64,000 nucleotides of DNA, taken from the NCBI RefSeq assembly GCF_028473745.1, contig NZ_CP101137.1, positions 6,262,001 through 6,326,000 of the forward strand, in the 5' to 3' direction. Below, in pieces: positions 33,189 through 42,451 of this stretch (positions are counted from its first letter, which is position 1; each line of letters starts with the position of its first letter). The DNA is from Streptomyces sp. M92. GTDB taxonomy: Bacteria > Actinomycetota > Actinomycetes > Streptomycetales > Streptomycetaceae. The notes beneath the pieces are model-generated. The model did no database searches. It worked only from the letters and a program-made list of their open reading frames with translations, and was not told where the DNA came from. The position numbers were made by a program, and so were the translations under genes.

Positions 33189-34094
33189 TCAGCCCTCGTC
33201 CGGCGGAGCCGGTGGCACGACCGCGATCGGGGACACCGCGTGCAGCAGGACGGCGTGGGTGACCGACCCCATCATGCGGGCGGGGGCCAGCAGGCGCCGG
33301 CGGTGGCGGCCGACGACGACCAGGGCGGCGTCGCGGGAGGCGGCGACCAGGTGGCCGGCGGCGTCGCCGGGCACGACGTGCGCCTGGGCCCGGACGTCGG
33401 GGTGGCGTTCCCGGTAGGGGGCGAGGAAGCCGTCGGCGAGCACCCGGGTCTCGCTCTCGATCGAGACCTCGTCGATCACCGGGGGCATGATCTGGCCCGC
33501 AGCGGCCCACGTCTGCACCGGCCACGGGTAGGCGGCGATCACCTGGAGGCGGGCGCCGAGCAGGGCCGCCTCGGTGAAGGCGAAGGACAGGGTGGCGTCG
33601 TCGGGGCTGTCCACGTGCAGGCCGACGACCACGCGGGGGCCTGGTTCGTCCGGCGCCTCGCCGTGGGTCTCGCGTCCGGGGCGCGGCACCACGACGACGG
33701 GGCAGGCGGCGTCGCGGGCCGCGGCCATCCCGTTGGAGCCGAGCAGCAGGCTGGCGAAGCCGCCGCGGCCCCGGGAGCCGAGCACGAGCAGTTGGGCGTC
33801 GGTTCCCAGTTCGGGCAGCGCGGCGCCCGGGACGCCCTCCATGCCGACGTACTCCGTGGAAACCGCGTAGGCCCGTCCCTCCAGGTGGGCGCGGGCCTGG
33901 TCGAGCACGGGGTCGTCGCCGGTGTCCGGGGGGCCCGCGATCAGGACGTCGGTCTGGGCCCAGACGGCGTACTGGCGTACGTGCACCACCCGCAGGGGTG
34001 CCTCGCGCCGGTGGGCGGCCTCCAGCGCCCAGTCCAGGGCGCGCAGGCTGTCGTCCGATCCGTCGACCGCCGCGATGACCGGCAGGGTGCTCAT
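33189..34094 (-). CDS. Tandem universal stress protein
   Basis: A 301-residue protein of two Usp domains (about residues 5-140 and 158-298). Each has the start strand (PVIAAVDGSDDSLRALDWAL; RVVVGLHVDSPDDATLSFAF) and the ATP-binding G-2x-G-9x-G(S/T) type loop (LVLGSRGRGGFASLLLGSNG; VVVGRHRRRLLAPARMMGSV). Two-domain Usps are typical of Streptomyces stress regulons. It starts at ATG 34094 behind GGAGGTGAGG. No SigB-type promoter was found in front of it. Confidence 0.92.
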   Translation of the reverse strand: MSTLPVIAAVDGSDDSLRALDWALEAAHRREAPLRVVHVRQYAVWAQTDVLIAGPPDTGDDPVLDQARAHLEGRAYAVSTEYVGMEGVPGAALPELGTDAQLLVLGSRGRGGFASLLLGSNGMAAARDAACPVVVVPRPGRETHGEAPDEPGPRVVVGLHVDSPDDATLSFAFTEAALLGARLQVIAAYPWPVQTWAAAGQIMPPVIDEVSIESETRVLADGFLAPYRERHPDVRAQAHVVPGDAAGHLVAASRDAALVVVGRHRRRLLAPARMMGSVTHAVLLHAVSPIAVVPPAPPDEG

Positions 34095-34177
34095 GGGTGC
34101 CTCACCTCCGGAAGACCGACTTCCCCCGGGGGAGGGACGGGACACTACGGTTCGGCCGGACGGCCCAGCCCGGCGGC

Positions 34178-34420
34178 TCAGGTGAGGTCGAACTCCCCGT
34201 CCCGCGCCCCCGACACGAACGCGCCCCACTCCGCGGGCGTGAAGATCAGGGAAGGGTTTTCCGGGCTGCCGCTGTTGCGCATGGCGATGAACCCCTCGAC
34301 GAAGGCGATCTGGACATCCCCCATGCCTCGGCTGCTGGACTGCCACTGCGCGTTGCTGAGATCCAGTTCCGGCTTGTCCCAGCCCATGAGCGGGCGCTGG
34401 TGGGTGGTGCTCTCGGCCAC
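34178..34420 (-). CDS. Solitary DUF397 protein
   Basis: An 80-residue member of DUF397 (SSSRGMGDVQIAFVEGFIAM, RNSGSPENPSLIFTPAEWGA, FVSGARDGEFDL). These small proteins are normally encoded beside an XRE-family regulator and an RsbW-like ATPase, as in the bldB and abaA-type loci; here neither partner is adjacent. GTG 34420 follows GGGAGGAG. It probably works with a regulator encoded elsewhere. Confidence 0.87.
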   Translation of the reverse strand: MAESTTHQRPLMGWDKPELDLSNAQWQSSSRGMGDVQIAFVEGFIAMRNSGSPENPSLIFTPAEWGAFVSGARDGEFDLT

Positions 34421-34509
34421 GTCCGTGCTCCTCCCGGTGTCGTCGTGCGCGGTCAGCCTAGCGATCGGCCCGGACCGCCGACAGGCCACGTGGGGAGCCT
34501 TTCGAAGGG

Positions 34510-36015
34510 TCAGGCACCGGCGAACCGGTCCCGCAGCTCCCTCTTGAGGATCTTCCCGCTGGCGTTGCGCGGCAGCGCGTCCACGAAGCGCACCCTCTTG
34601 GGTGCCTTGAACGGGGCGAGTTCGTCGCGGGCGTGGGCGATCAGGTCTTCCTCCGTCACCTCGCCGCGCACGACGACGACCGCGGTGACGGCCTCGATCC
34701 ACCGCTCGTCCGGCAGGCCGATCACGGCGGCCTCGGCGACCGCCTCGTGGGTGTAGAGGGCGTCCTCGACCTGGCGGGAGGCGACCAGCACGCCGCCGGA
34801 GTTGATGACGTCCTTGACGCGGTCGACGATCGTGAAGTAGCCGTCCGCGTCCCGGACGGCGAGGTCGCCGGAGCGGAACCAGCCGTCGCGGAAGGCGGCT
34901 TCGGTCTCCTCGGGCTTGTCCCAGTAGCCCTGGCACAGCTGCGGGGAGCGGTAGACGACTTCGCCGGGGGTGCCGTCGGGGACGTCCTTGCCGTCCTCGT
35001 CGGCGATCCGGGCGTCGACGAACAGGACGGGCCGGCCGCAGGAGTCCATCCGGCCCTCGTGCTCGTCCGGGCCGAGGACGGTGGCGAGGGGGCCGATCTC
35101 GCTCTGGCCGAAGCAGTTGTAGAACGCCAGGTCCGGCAGGTGTGCGCGCAGCCGCTCCAGGACGGGCACGGGCATGATCGACGCGCCGTAGTAGGCCTTG
35201 CGCAGGCCGCCGAGGTCGCGGGTGGCGAAGTCGGCGCGGTTCGCGAGGCCGATCCACACGGTGGGCGGGGCGAAGAGACTGTCGGCGCGGCCGGCTTCGA
35301 TCAGATCGAAGAGGCGGTCGCCGTCGGGTGCGTCGAGGACGGTGTTGGTGGCGCCGACGGCGAGGTAGGGCAGCAGGAAGACGTGCATCTGCGCCGAGTG
35401 GTAGAGCGGCAGGGCGTGTACGGGGCGGTCGCCGGCGCGCAGGTCGAGGGCGGTGATGGCGCTCAGGTACTCGTGCACCAGCGCCCGGTGGGTCATCATC
35501 GCGCCCTTGGGCAGGGCGGTGGTGCCCGAGGTGTAGAGCAGCTGCACCAGGTCTTCGGCGCCCGGCTCGGGGCCGTCGTACGCGGGTGCCCCGGACAGCC
35601 GGGAGAGGAGCGAGTCGTCGGCGTCGCGCAGGGGCAGGGTGCGCGCGCCCCCGGGCAGCCGGGTGGCCAGGTCCGGGTCGGTGAGGACGAGCGTGCTGCC
35701 GGACTGGCCGACGATGTAGGCGAGGTCGTCGCCGGTCAGGTTCTGGTTGACCGGTACGTGCACCAGGCCCGCGCGGGCACAGGCCAGGAAGGCGATCAGG
35801 TAGGCGTCGGAGTTGTGCCCGTAGGCGCCGACGCGGTCGCCCGGGGACAGGCCCTCGGCCAGCAGGACGCTCGCCGCGCGGGAGACCGCGGTGTCGAGCT
35901 CGTCGTACGTCCAGGTGCGGTCGCGGTACTCCACCGCGACGCGGTCCGGAGTGCGCCGGGCACTGCGCCGCAGCACCCCGTCGACCGTGCTGCCGTGTCC
36001 GGGCGTCAGCGTCAT
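34510..36015 (-). CDS. Acyl-CoA synthetase / AMP-dependent ligase
   Basis: A 501-residue adenylate-forming enzyme. The P-loop is LLYTSGTTALPKGAMMTHRA, the adenine-binding motif YNCFGQSEIGP, the hinge WFRSGDLAVRDADGYFTIVD followed by RVKDVINSGG, and the catalytic C-terminal lysine lies in LPRNASGKILKREL. It activates a carboxylic acid as acyl-AMP and transfers it to CoA. Chain length is not predictable; the long/medium-chain fatty acid group is nearest. It starts at ATG 36015 with a poor ribosome site. It is divergent from the penicillin acylase gene, which suggests a possible link between side-chain release and activation. Confidence 0.9.
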   Translation of the reverse strand: MTLTPGHGSTVDGVLRRSARRTPDRVAVEYRDRTWTYDELDTAVSRAASVLLAEGLSPGDRVGAYGHNSDAYLIAFLACARAGLVHVPVNQNLTGDDLAYIVGQSGSTLVLTDPDLATRLPGGARTLPLRDADDSLLSRLSGAPAYDGPEPGAEDLVQLLYTSGTTALPKGAMMTHRALVHEYLSAITALDLRAGDRPVHALPLYHSAQMHVFLLPYLAVGATNTVLDAPDGDRLFDLIEAGRADSLFAPPTVWIGLANRADFATRDLGGLRKAYYGASIMPVPVLERLRAHLPDLAFYNCFGQSEIGPLATVLGPDEHEGRMDSCGRPVLFVDARIADEDGKDVPDGTPGEVVYRSPQLCQGYWDKPEETEAAFRDGWFRSGDLAVRDADGYFTIVDRVKDVINSGGVLVASRQVEDALYTHEAVAEAAVIGLPDERWIEAVTAVVVVRGEVTEEDLIAHARDELAPFKAPKRVRFVDALPRNASGKILKRELRDRFAGA

Positions 36016-36100
36016 GGCCCGATCCTCGGCCGGTCGGCGGGGCGGGTCAAGTCGTCTGCGCGGTCCGGGAATCCCCGCCACGACGAGCCGTGTCATGCAA

Positions 36101-36130
36101 CTGACACGTACACATACCGACTGGTACGCT
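36101..36130 (+). promoter_or_regulatory. Candidate promoter of the penicillin acylase gene
   Basis: CTGACA (36101-36106), an 18-bp spacer and TACGCT (36125-36130) fit the main vegetative consensus; the start codon is 37 bp further. Confidence 0.5.
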
Positions 36131-36166
36131 CAGCCGCTCCTTCCCCCGAAGACGCAGGGAGGCACG

Positions 36167-38584
36167 ATGCGCATGCGCTCCAGACGGCTCATCGCGGTGG
36201 CCGCCGCGCTGCTGACCGCGGCGACCGCACTGCCCGCGGCCGCCGCCGACGGGCCCGCCCGCGGCCGGCCCGAACGTCCGTCCCACGGCGGGCTGTCCGC
36301 CGTCATCCGCTACACCGAGTACGGCATTCCGCACATCGTCGCCAAGGACTACGCGAACCTCGGCTTCGGCACGGGCTGGGCGCAGGCCGCGGACCAGGTC
36401 TGCACGCTCGCCGACGGTTTCGTGACCGTGCGCGGCGAGCGCTCCCAGTACTTCGGCGCCGACGCGTCCTCCGACCACTCGCTCTCCTCGGCCGGCACGA
36501 ACCTCTCCAGCGACCTGTACTTCCGGGGCGTACGCCGGGCCGGCACCGTGGAGAAGCTGCTCGCCGAGCCGGTGCCGCGCGGTCCCAGCCGGGAGTCGAA
36601 GGAGCTGATGCGGGGCTTCGCGGCGGGTTACAACGCCTGGCTGGAGCAGAACCGGATCTCCGACCCTGCGTGCCGGGACGCCGCCTGGGTGCGGCCCGTC
36701 ACCGCCCTGGACGTGGCCGTGCGCGGCTTCGCCCTCTCCGTGCTCGGCGGGCAGGGCCGTGCCGTGGACGGCATCACCGCCGCCCGGCCGCCGGGTGGCA
36801 GCACGGCCCCCGCGCCGGACCCCGACGCCGACGCGATCGCGGCAGCCGCCCGGGAGCTCTTCGCGACCGACGACGCCGACATGGGCTCCAACGCCGTCGC
36901 CTTCGGCGGACGCACCACCGCGAACGGCCGCGGGCTGCTGCTCGGCAACCCGCACTACCCGTGGCACGGCGGGCGACGCTTCTGGCAGTCGCAGCAGACG
37001 ATCCCCGGGCGGCTGAACGTGGCGGGCGGCTCCCTGCTCGGTTCCGCAACGATCTCCATAGGCCACAACGCGCACGTCGCCTGGAGCCACACGGTGGCCA
37101 CCGGCGTCACCCTCAACCTCCACCGGCTGACGCTGGACCCGGCCGACCCGACGGTGTATCTGGTCGACGGACGCCGCGAACGGATGACGAAACGGTCCGT
37201 CACCGTCCCGGTGCCAAACGGCGCCCCGGTGACGAAGACCCAGTGGTGGACCCGGTACGGCCCGGTGGTGACCTCGCTCGGCGCCTCGCTGCCGCTGCCC
37301 TGGACGTCGGAATCGGCGTACGCGCTGAACGACCCGAACGCCGCCAACCTGCGCGCCTCCGACACGGCGCTCGGCTTCAGCCGGGCCCGGGGCACGGACG
37401 ACGTCCTGGCCTCCCTGCGCCGCACCCAGAGTCTGCCGTGGGTGAACACCGTCGCGGCCGACTCGCGCGGCCACACGCTGTTCACCCAGTCGCAGGTACT
37501 CCCCCGCATCACCGACGAGCTGGCCGACCGCTGTTCGACGGCGCTCGGCAAGGTGACCTACCCGTCCTCGGGGCTCGCGGTGCTGGACGGCTCGCGCGGC
37601 GAGTGCGCGCCGGGCCGGGACCGGGACGCCGTACAGCCCGGGATCTTCGGGCCCTCGCGGATGCCGACGCTGAAGGACGCGCCGTACGCGGAGAACTCCA
37701 ACAACAGCGCCTGGCTCGCCAACGCGGACCGGCCGCTGACCGGCTACGAGCGGGTCTTCGGCGATGTCGGCACCCAGCGGTCGATGCGCACCCGGGGCGC
37801 GATCGAGGACGTGGCGGCGATGGCCGACCGGGGCGGACTGACCGTGGCGGACCTGCAACGGCAGCAGTTCGCCGACCGGGTACCCGCCGGTGACCTGGCC
37901 GCGGCCGACGCGGCGCGGGCCTGCGCCGCGCTGCCCGGCGGCACCGCGACGGACACCGAAGGCAGGTCCGTGGACGTCCGGGAGGCCTGCCAGGTGCTCG
38001 CGGACTGGGACCGCACGGTGGACACCGGCAGCAGGGGCGCGCTGCTCTTCGACCGGTTCTGGCGGGCGCTGACGAAGACGGTGCCCGCCGGACAGCTGTG
38101 GAAGGTGCCGTTCTCGCCCGCGGACCCGGTGGGCACCCCGCACACGCTGAACACCGGCGCGCCGGGCTTCACCACCGCCCTCGCGGACGCGGTCGGCGAG
38201 CTGCGGGCGGCGGGCATCCCGCTCGACTCGCGCCTCGGCGAGCACCAGTTCGTGGTGCGTGGCGGCAAGCGCATCGCCGTGGGCGGCGGCACGGAGTCGC
38301 TGGGCGTCTGGAACAAGATCGAGCCGGTGTGGGACCCGGCCGGCGGCGGCTACACGGAGGTGACCACCGGTTCCAGTTACATCCAGGCCGTGGGCTGGGA
38401 CGGGAGCCGGTGCCCGGTGGCCCGTACGCTGCTGGCCTACTCCCAGTCGTCCGACCCCGCCTCGCGGCACCATGCCGACCAGACCCGGCTGTTCTCCGCC
38501 GAGCGGTGGGTGACGTCCCGGTTCTGCGAGCGCGACATCCGGTCGTCGCCGGACCTGCGCGTCGTCCGGGTGCGCGAACGCTGA
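36167..38584 (+). CDS. Secreted penicillin acylase-family (aculeacin A/AHL acylase-like) Ntn hydrolase
   Basis: An 805-residue precursor. After the signal peptide (LIAVAAALLTAATALPAAAA) come an alpha subunit (VIRYTEYGIPHIVAKDYANL), a spacer, and the beta subunit starting at Ser241 in DADMGSNAVAFGG. Self-cleavage before that serine creates the catalytic N-terminal nucleophile; HNAHVAWSHTVATG and ENSNNSAWLAN supply the other active-site parts. Relatives remove acyl chains from aculeacin, cyclic lipopeptides, acyl-homoserine lactones or beta-lactams. ATG 36167 follows AGGGAGG; ATG 36173 is an alternative. The true substrate is unknown. Confidence 0.9.
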   Translation: MRMRSRRLIAVAAALLTAATALPAAAADGPARGRPERPSHGGLSAVIRYTEYGIPHIVAKDYANLGFGTGWAQAADQVCTLADGFVTVRGERSQYFGADASSDHSLSSAGTNLSSDLYFRGVRRAGTVEKLLAEPVPRGPSRESKELMRGFAAGYNAWLEQNRISDPACRDAAWVRPVTALDVAVRGFALSVLGGQGRAVDGITAARPPGGSTAPAPDPDADAIAAAARELFATDDADMGSNAVAFGGRTTANGRGLLLGNPHYPWHGGRRFWQSQQTIPGRLNVAGGSLLGSATISIGHNAHVAWSHTVATGVTLNLHRLTLDPADPTVYLVDGRRERMTKRSVTVPVPNGAPVTKTQWWTRYGPVVTSLGASLPLPWTSESAYALNDPNAANLRASDTALGFSRARGTDDVLASLRRTQSLPWVNTVAADSRGHTLFTQSQVLPRITDELADRCSTALGKVTYPSSGLAVLDGSRGECAPGRDRDAVQPGIFGPSRMPTLKDAPYAENSNNSAWLANADRPLTGYERVFGDVGTQRSMRTRGAIEDVAAMADRGGLTVADLQRQQFADRVPAGDLAAADAARACAALPGGTATDTEGRSVDVREACQVLADWDRTVDTGSRGALLFDRFWRALTKTVPAGQLWKVPFSPADPVGTPHTLNTGAPGFTTALADAVGELRAAGIPLDSRLGEHQFVVRGGKRIAVGGGTESLGVWNKIEPVWDPAGGGYTEVTTGSSYIQAVGWDGSRCPVARTLLAYSQSSDPASRHHADQTRLFSAERWVTSRFCERDIRSSPDLRVVRVRER

Positions 38585-38655
38585 GCCGCGCCGTCCCGCG
38601 ACCCGTCCGGCCCTCTGCCGGGCGGGTCCGGCGCCCGTCGACTCCGCACGCCCCA

Positions 38656-38719
38656 TTGACACGCCCCGCCTCTGACAGGAAAGTTTCACCCCGCACGGCG
38701 ATCCACGAAAGATACTTTC
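38656..38719 (+). promoter_or_regulatory. Candidate promoter and paired operator of the serine hydrolase gene
   Basis: TTGACA (38656-38661) precedes two related dyads, GAAAGTTTC (38679-38687) and GAAAG-ATA-CTTTC (38707-38719), whose centres are 30 bp (three helical turns) apart, just ahead of the start at 38745. GAAA...TTTC dyads are of the kind bound by RpiR/MurR-type repressors of wall recycling; this link is inference. Confidence 0.5.
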
Positions 38720-38744
38720 AGCTTCGGTGGCGGGAGGCTCTTCG

Positions 38745-40520
38745 ATGGCCGATCAGGCGACGAACGGATTCACTCGGCGTCAACTGGGCGCCGGCGCCCT
38801 GGCCCTGGGCGGTGCCCTGGCCATCGCCCCGTTCGCGGCCGGACCGGCAGAGGCCGTCGCGGACCGGGGCCGCCGCCCCACGCTGCGGCGCGGCTCCGCC
38901 GACCGCGCCGGACTGCTCGCCGGGCATCTGCGCCAACTCGTCACCGACGCCGAGGCGTTCCTCGGCCCCTCCCCCGAGCACCCCTGGTACGCGGGCGCCG
39001 TGCTGCTCGCCGGGCGGGGCGGGACGGTGGCGCTGCACGAGCCGATCGGAATGGCGGTGCGCTACCGGGCCTACGACGAGACGACCGACACCGGTGTCGA
39101 GTTCCCGGCCGGGGAGCAGATCCCGATGGCCCGGGACACGGTGTTCGACCTCGCGTCGATCTCCAAGCTGTTCACCTCGATCCTCGCCGTGCAGCAGCTG
39201 GAGCGCGGCGCGCTGGAGCTGGAGGCGCCGGTCGCCTCGTACCTGCCGGGCTTCGGGCGGTCCGGCAAGCAGGAGGTGACGGTCCGCCAGCTCCTCACCC
39301 ACACCTCGGGCTTCCGTGCGTGGATCCCGCTGTACAGCGCGCCCACGTACGAGGAGAAGGTGCGGCTCGTGTACGACGAGGCGCCGGTCAGCCCGCCCGG
39401 GACGGCGTACCTGTACTCCGACCTGAACATGATCTCGCTCCAGCTGGTGCTGGAGGAGGTCACCGGCCGCACCCTGGACGTCCTGCTGCGCGAGGAGATC
39501 ACCGCCCCGCTCGGCCTGGACCGCACCCGCTACAACCCGCCCGCCTCCTGGAGGCCGCGGATCGCGGCCACCGAGGACGCCCGCAAGCCCTGGTCCGGCC
39601 TGGAGCGGGGGCTGGTGTGGGGCGAGGTGCACGACGAGAACGCCTTCAGCCTCGGCGGTGTCGCCGGGCACGCGGGGGTGTTCTCCTGCGCCTGGGACCT
39701 CGCGGTGCTCGGCCGGGCGCTGCTCAACGGCGGTTCCTACGGCCGGGCGCGCATCCTGCGCCCGGAGTCGGTGGAGCTGATGTTCACCGACTTCAACACC
39801 GCCTTCCCGGGTGACGAGCACGGCCTGGGCTTCGAGCTCTACCAGCACTGGTACATGGGCGCGATGGCCACCCCGCGCACGGCCGGGCACACCGGCTTCA
39901 CCGGCACCTCACTGGTGCTGGACCCGACGACCGACTCGTTCCTGGTGGTGCTGGGCAACTCGGTGCACCCGGTGCGCGGCTGGCGCTCGGGGTCGGCTCC
40001 CCGGGTCGCGGCCGCCACCCGCATGGCGCGGGCCGTGCCGGTCCGTCCCGCGCACGGGCGCACGGCCTGGTTCTCCGGGACGGCGGGGTCCACGGCCGCC
40101 ACACTGACGCTGCCCCCGCTGGACACCTCCGGCGGGGGCGCGCGGCTGCGCTGCTCCGTGTGGTGGGACACCGAGCCCGGGTCGGACACCCTCGCCCTGG
40201 AGGCCACCACCGACGGCGGCGCCACGTGGACGCCCGTGCCGTTCACCACCACGCGCCGCGGTGAGGGACCGCGGCAGCACCCGGCGGGCTCGGTCAGCGG
40301 CTGGTCGGGCCGCGTCTGGCACCGGCTGACCGCCGCCCTTCCGGCCGCCCGCGGCCTCACGCTGCGCTGGCGGTACTCGACCGACCGGCTGTACGTGGGC
40401 CGCGGGGCGTACGTCGACGGGCTGCGCGCCGAGGCGGCGGGCGACGTCCTGTTCCACGACGCGCGTCCGGCGGACGCGGCGCGGATCGAGGCGGTGGGGT
40501 GGACGGCGTCGGCCGACTGA
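38745..40520 (+). CDS. Tat-exported serine hydrolase (class C beta-lactamase/DD-peptidase fold) with C-terminal extension
   Basis: A 591-residue S12-family enzyme. A twin-arginine signal (FTRRQLGAGALALGG) is followed by a beta-lactamase-fold domain with SxxK at Ser138-Lys141 (LASISKLF), the YxN-type motif in YLYSDLNMIS, and HTG at GHTGFTGTS. The last 170 residues form a beta-rich extension (TAWFSGTAGSTAATLTLPPL onward) seen in esterase/AmpH-like relatives. ATG 38745 follows GGGAGG. Homologues accompany murein-recycling genes, and the paired GAAAG/CTTTC operator supports a wall-related role; esterase or DD-peptidase activity both remain possible. Confidence 0.87.
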   Translation: MADQATNGFTRRQLGAGALALGGALAIAPFAAGPAEAVADRGRRPTLRRGSADRAGLLAGHLRQLVTDAEAFLGPSPEHPWYAGAVLLAGRGGTVALHEPIGMAVRYRAYDETTDTGVEFPAGEQIPMARDTVFDLASISKLFTSILAVQQLERGALELEAPVASYLPGFGRSGKQEVTVRQLLTHTSGFRAWIPLYSAPTYEEKVRLVYDEAPVSPPGTAYLYSDLNMISLQLVLEEVTGRTLDVLLREEITAPLGLDRTRYNPPASWRPRIAATEDARKPWSGLERGLVWGEVHDENAFSLGGVAGHAGVFSCAWDLAVLGRALLNGGSYGRARILRPESVELMFTDFNTAFPGDEHGLGFELYQHWYMGAMATPRTAGHTGFTGTSLVLDPTTDSFLVVLGNSVHPVRGWRSGSAPRVAAATRMARAVPVRPAHGRTAWFSGTAGSTAATLTLPPLDTSGGGARLRCSVWWDTEPGSDTLALEATTDGGATWTPVPFTTTRRGEGPRQHPAGSVSGWSGRVWHRLTAALPAARGLTLRWRYSTDRLYVGRGAYVDGLRAEAAGDVLFHDARPADAARIEAVGWTASAD

Positions 40521-40529
40521 CGGGACGGG

Positions 40530-40721
40530 CTAGCCGTTGAAGACGGCCTTCTGCACCTCGTTGGGGCCGTCGAAGCTGTTCTCCTTCAGGCCGTCGAGAC
40601 GGCTCACGACCTTGTCGTCGGCCTTGTTCTTGCGGGCACAGTCGACGAGCGACTTCTTGTCCGCCGGGTAGTCCATGCCGTTGAGGGCCTTCTGCAGGTC
40701 GATGGGGCTGAGGTCGGCCAT
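40530..40721 (-). CDS. DUF2795 small protein
   Basis: A 63-residue protein of the DUF2795 family: MADLSPIDLQKALNGMDYPA, LVDCARKNKADDKVVSRLDG. These mini-proteins resemble the DEK-C or SAP fold and are stress-associated in actinobacteria; function is unknown. ATG 40721 follows AAGGAG. A promoter GCAT-N15-GGGTAC lies at 40798-40774 and closely resembles that of sigL, implying SigB-family control. Confidence 0.87.
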   Translation of the reverse strand: MADLSPIDLQKALNGMDYPADKKSLVDCARKNKADDKVVSRLDGLKENSFDGPNEVQKAVFNG

Positions 40722-40773
40722 GACGGGCTCCTTGCCGTGCTGGTGACGTGTACGGAATTTCCGTTATGTCGCG

Positions 40774-40798
40774 GTACCCAGCTCGGTGCGGCGCATGC
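40774..40798 (-). promoter_or_regulatory. Candidate SigB-family promoter of the DUF2795 gene
   Basis: On the minus strand GCAT (40798-40795), 15 bp and GGGTAC (40779-40774). The spacer also resembles that of the sigL promoter (both begin G-Y-GCCGCA). The start codon is 52 bp downstream. Confidence 0.65.
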
Positions 40799-40803
40799 GC
40801 CCG

Positions 40804-42381
40804 TCAGCCCGTCGCCCGTTCCAGCACCGCCATCGCCGCGTTGTGGCCCGGCACCCCGCTGACCCCGCCGCCGCGTACCGCACCCGCGCCGCACAGCAGG
40901 ACGTTCGGCTGCCCGGTCGCCACGCCCCAGCGGCCGGTGCCGTCCTGGGCGTGGGGCCAGGACAGTCCCCGGTGGAAGATGTGGCCGCCGGGCAGGCGCA
41001 GGTCGCGCTCCAGGTCCAGCGGCGACCTGGCCTCGACGCAGGGCCGCCCCTCGGCGTCGGTCGCCAGGCAGTCGGCGAGCGGTTCGGCGAGGTGGGCGTC
41101 CAGCTGGGCGAGGGTCGACTTCAGCAGTTCGTCGCGTACGGCGTCGTTGTCCCGCGTGAACAGGCGGGCGGGGGCGTGCAGGCCGAACAGGGTGAGGGTG
41201 TGCATGCCCTCGGCCGCGAGCTCCGGGCCGAGGATGGTGGGGTCGGTGAGGGAGTGGCAGTAGATCTCGGAGGGCGGGGCGGCGGGCAGCGCACCGGCGG
41301 CGGCACTGGCGTGCGCGGTGGCCAGCTGCTCGTAGCCCTCGGCGACGTGGAAGGTCCCGGCGAACGCCTCGCGCGGGTCGGCCGCGGGGTCGCGCAGGGC
41401 CGGGAGGCGGGTCAGCAGCATGTTGACCTTGAGCTGGGCGCCCTCGGCGGGCGGCGGCGGTGCCTGTCCGGTGAGCGCGGCCAGCTCCCGCGGGGAGGCG
41501 TTCACCAGGACGTGGCGGGCGGCGGCGACGCCCTCGCCGTCGGCCGAGCGGTAGGTGACCTCGGCGGCCCGTCCGTCGGTGTCGACGCGCACGGCCTCGT
41601 GTCCGGTGGCGATGACGGCGCCCGCCGCGCGTGCCGCACCGGCCAGGGCGTCGGTGAGGGCGCCCATGCCGCCGACCGGCACGTCCCAGGCGCCGGTGCC
41701 GCCGCCGATCACGTGGTAGAGGAAGCAGCGGTTCTGGGCCAGGGAGGCGTCGTGGGCGTCGGCGAAGGTGCCGATCAGGGCGTCGGTGAGGGCCACTCCG
41801 CGCACCAGGTCGTCCGCGAAGTGCTCCTCGATCGCGACGCCGACCGGGTCCTCGAACAGGGCCCGCCAGGCCGCCTCGTCGTCGACCCTGCGGCGCAGTT
41901 CGTCCCGGGAGGGCAGCGGTTCGGTGAGGGTGGGGAAGATCCGCCGGGCGACGTGCCCGGTCATGCCGTAGAAGCGCTGCCAGGCCGCGTACTCCCGCTC
42001 CGAGCCGGTGAGCCGGGCGAACGACTCCCGGGTCCGCCGCTCGCCCCCGCCGACGAGGAGCCCGGTGGGCCGGCCGCCGCGCTCCACGGGCGTGTACGAG
42101 GAGACGGTGCGGCCGCGCACCCGGAAGTCCAGGTCCAGGTCCCGCACGATCTTCCTGGGCAGCAGGCTGACCAGGTACGAGTAGCGCGACAGCCGCGCGT
42201 CGATCCCGGCGAACGGCCGCGTGGACACGGCTGCCCCGCCGGTGTGGTCCAGCCGCTCCAGCACCAGCACGGAGCGCCCGGCGCGGGCCAGGTAGGCGGC
42301 GGCGACCAGACCGTTGTGCCCACCGCCGACGATCACGGCGTCGTAACTGCGGGATGCGAGGGGCTGGGTGGGCGGCGTCAT
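40804..42381 (-). CDS. FAD-dependent phytoene-desaturase-like oxidoreductase
   Basis: A 525-residue flavoprotein of the CrtI/PDH-like amine oxidase superfamily: dinucleotide-binding YDAVIVGGGHNGLVAAAYLA, glutamate in VLVLERLDHTGGAAVST, substrate-domain VPVGGMGALTDALAGAARAA and the C-terminal FAD motif VLLCGAGAVRGGGVSGVPGH. Not being next to carotenoid genes, it is more likely a PYROXD2-like oxidoreductase. ATG 42381 is preferred. A GTG at 42396 followed directly by TTA would give five extra residues and bldA dependence, but has no ribosome site. Confidence 0.85.
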   Translation of the reverse strand: MTPPTQPLASRSYDAVIVGGGHNGLVAAAYLARAGRSVLVLERLDHTGGAAVSTRPFAGIDARLSRYSYLVSLLPRKIVRDLDLDFRVRGRTVSSYTPVERGGRPTGLLVGGGERRTRESFARLTGSEREYAAWQRFYGMTGHVARRIFPTLTEPLPSRDELRRRVDDEAAWRALFEDPVGVAIEEHFADDLVRGVALTDALIGTFADAHDASLAQNRCFLYHVIGGGTGAWDVPVGGMGALTDALAGAARAAGAVIATGHEAVRVDTDGRAAEVTYRSADGEGVAAARHVLVNASPRELAALTGQAPPPPAEGAQLKVNMLLTRLPALRDPAADPREAFAGTFHVAEGYEQLATAHASAAAGALPAAPPSEIYCHSLTDPTILGPELAAEGMHTLTLFGLHAPARLFTRDNDAVRDELLKSTLAQLDAHLAEPLADCLATDAEGRPCVEARSPLDLERDLRLPGGHIFHRGLSWPHAQDGTGRWGVATGQPNVLLCGAGAVRGGGVSGVPGHNAAMAVLERATG

Positions 42382-42451
42382 GGCTCTTGGTAACACGGGG
42401 CGGCGACGGGCGGCCAGAGGTACGGCCCCCGCGCCCCGCCGAACACCCGGC

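Noticed and set aside
42381..42396. Fifth TTA gene: FAD oxidoreductase starting GTG-TTA
   Set aside because: The GTG at 42396 has no ribosome site, and the ATG at 42381 gives a normal N-terminus, so the TTA is probably untranslated.
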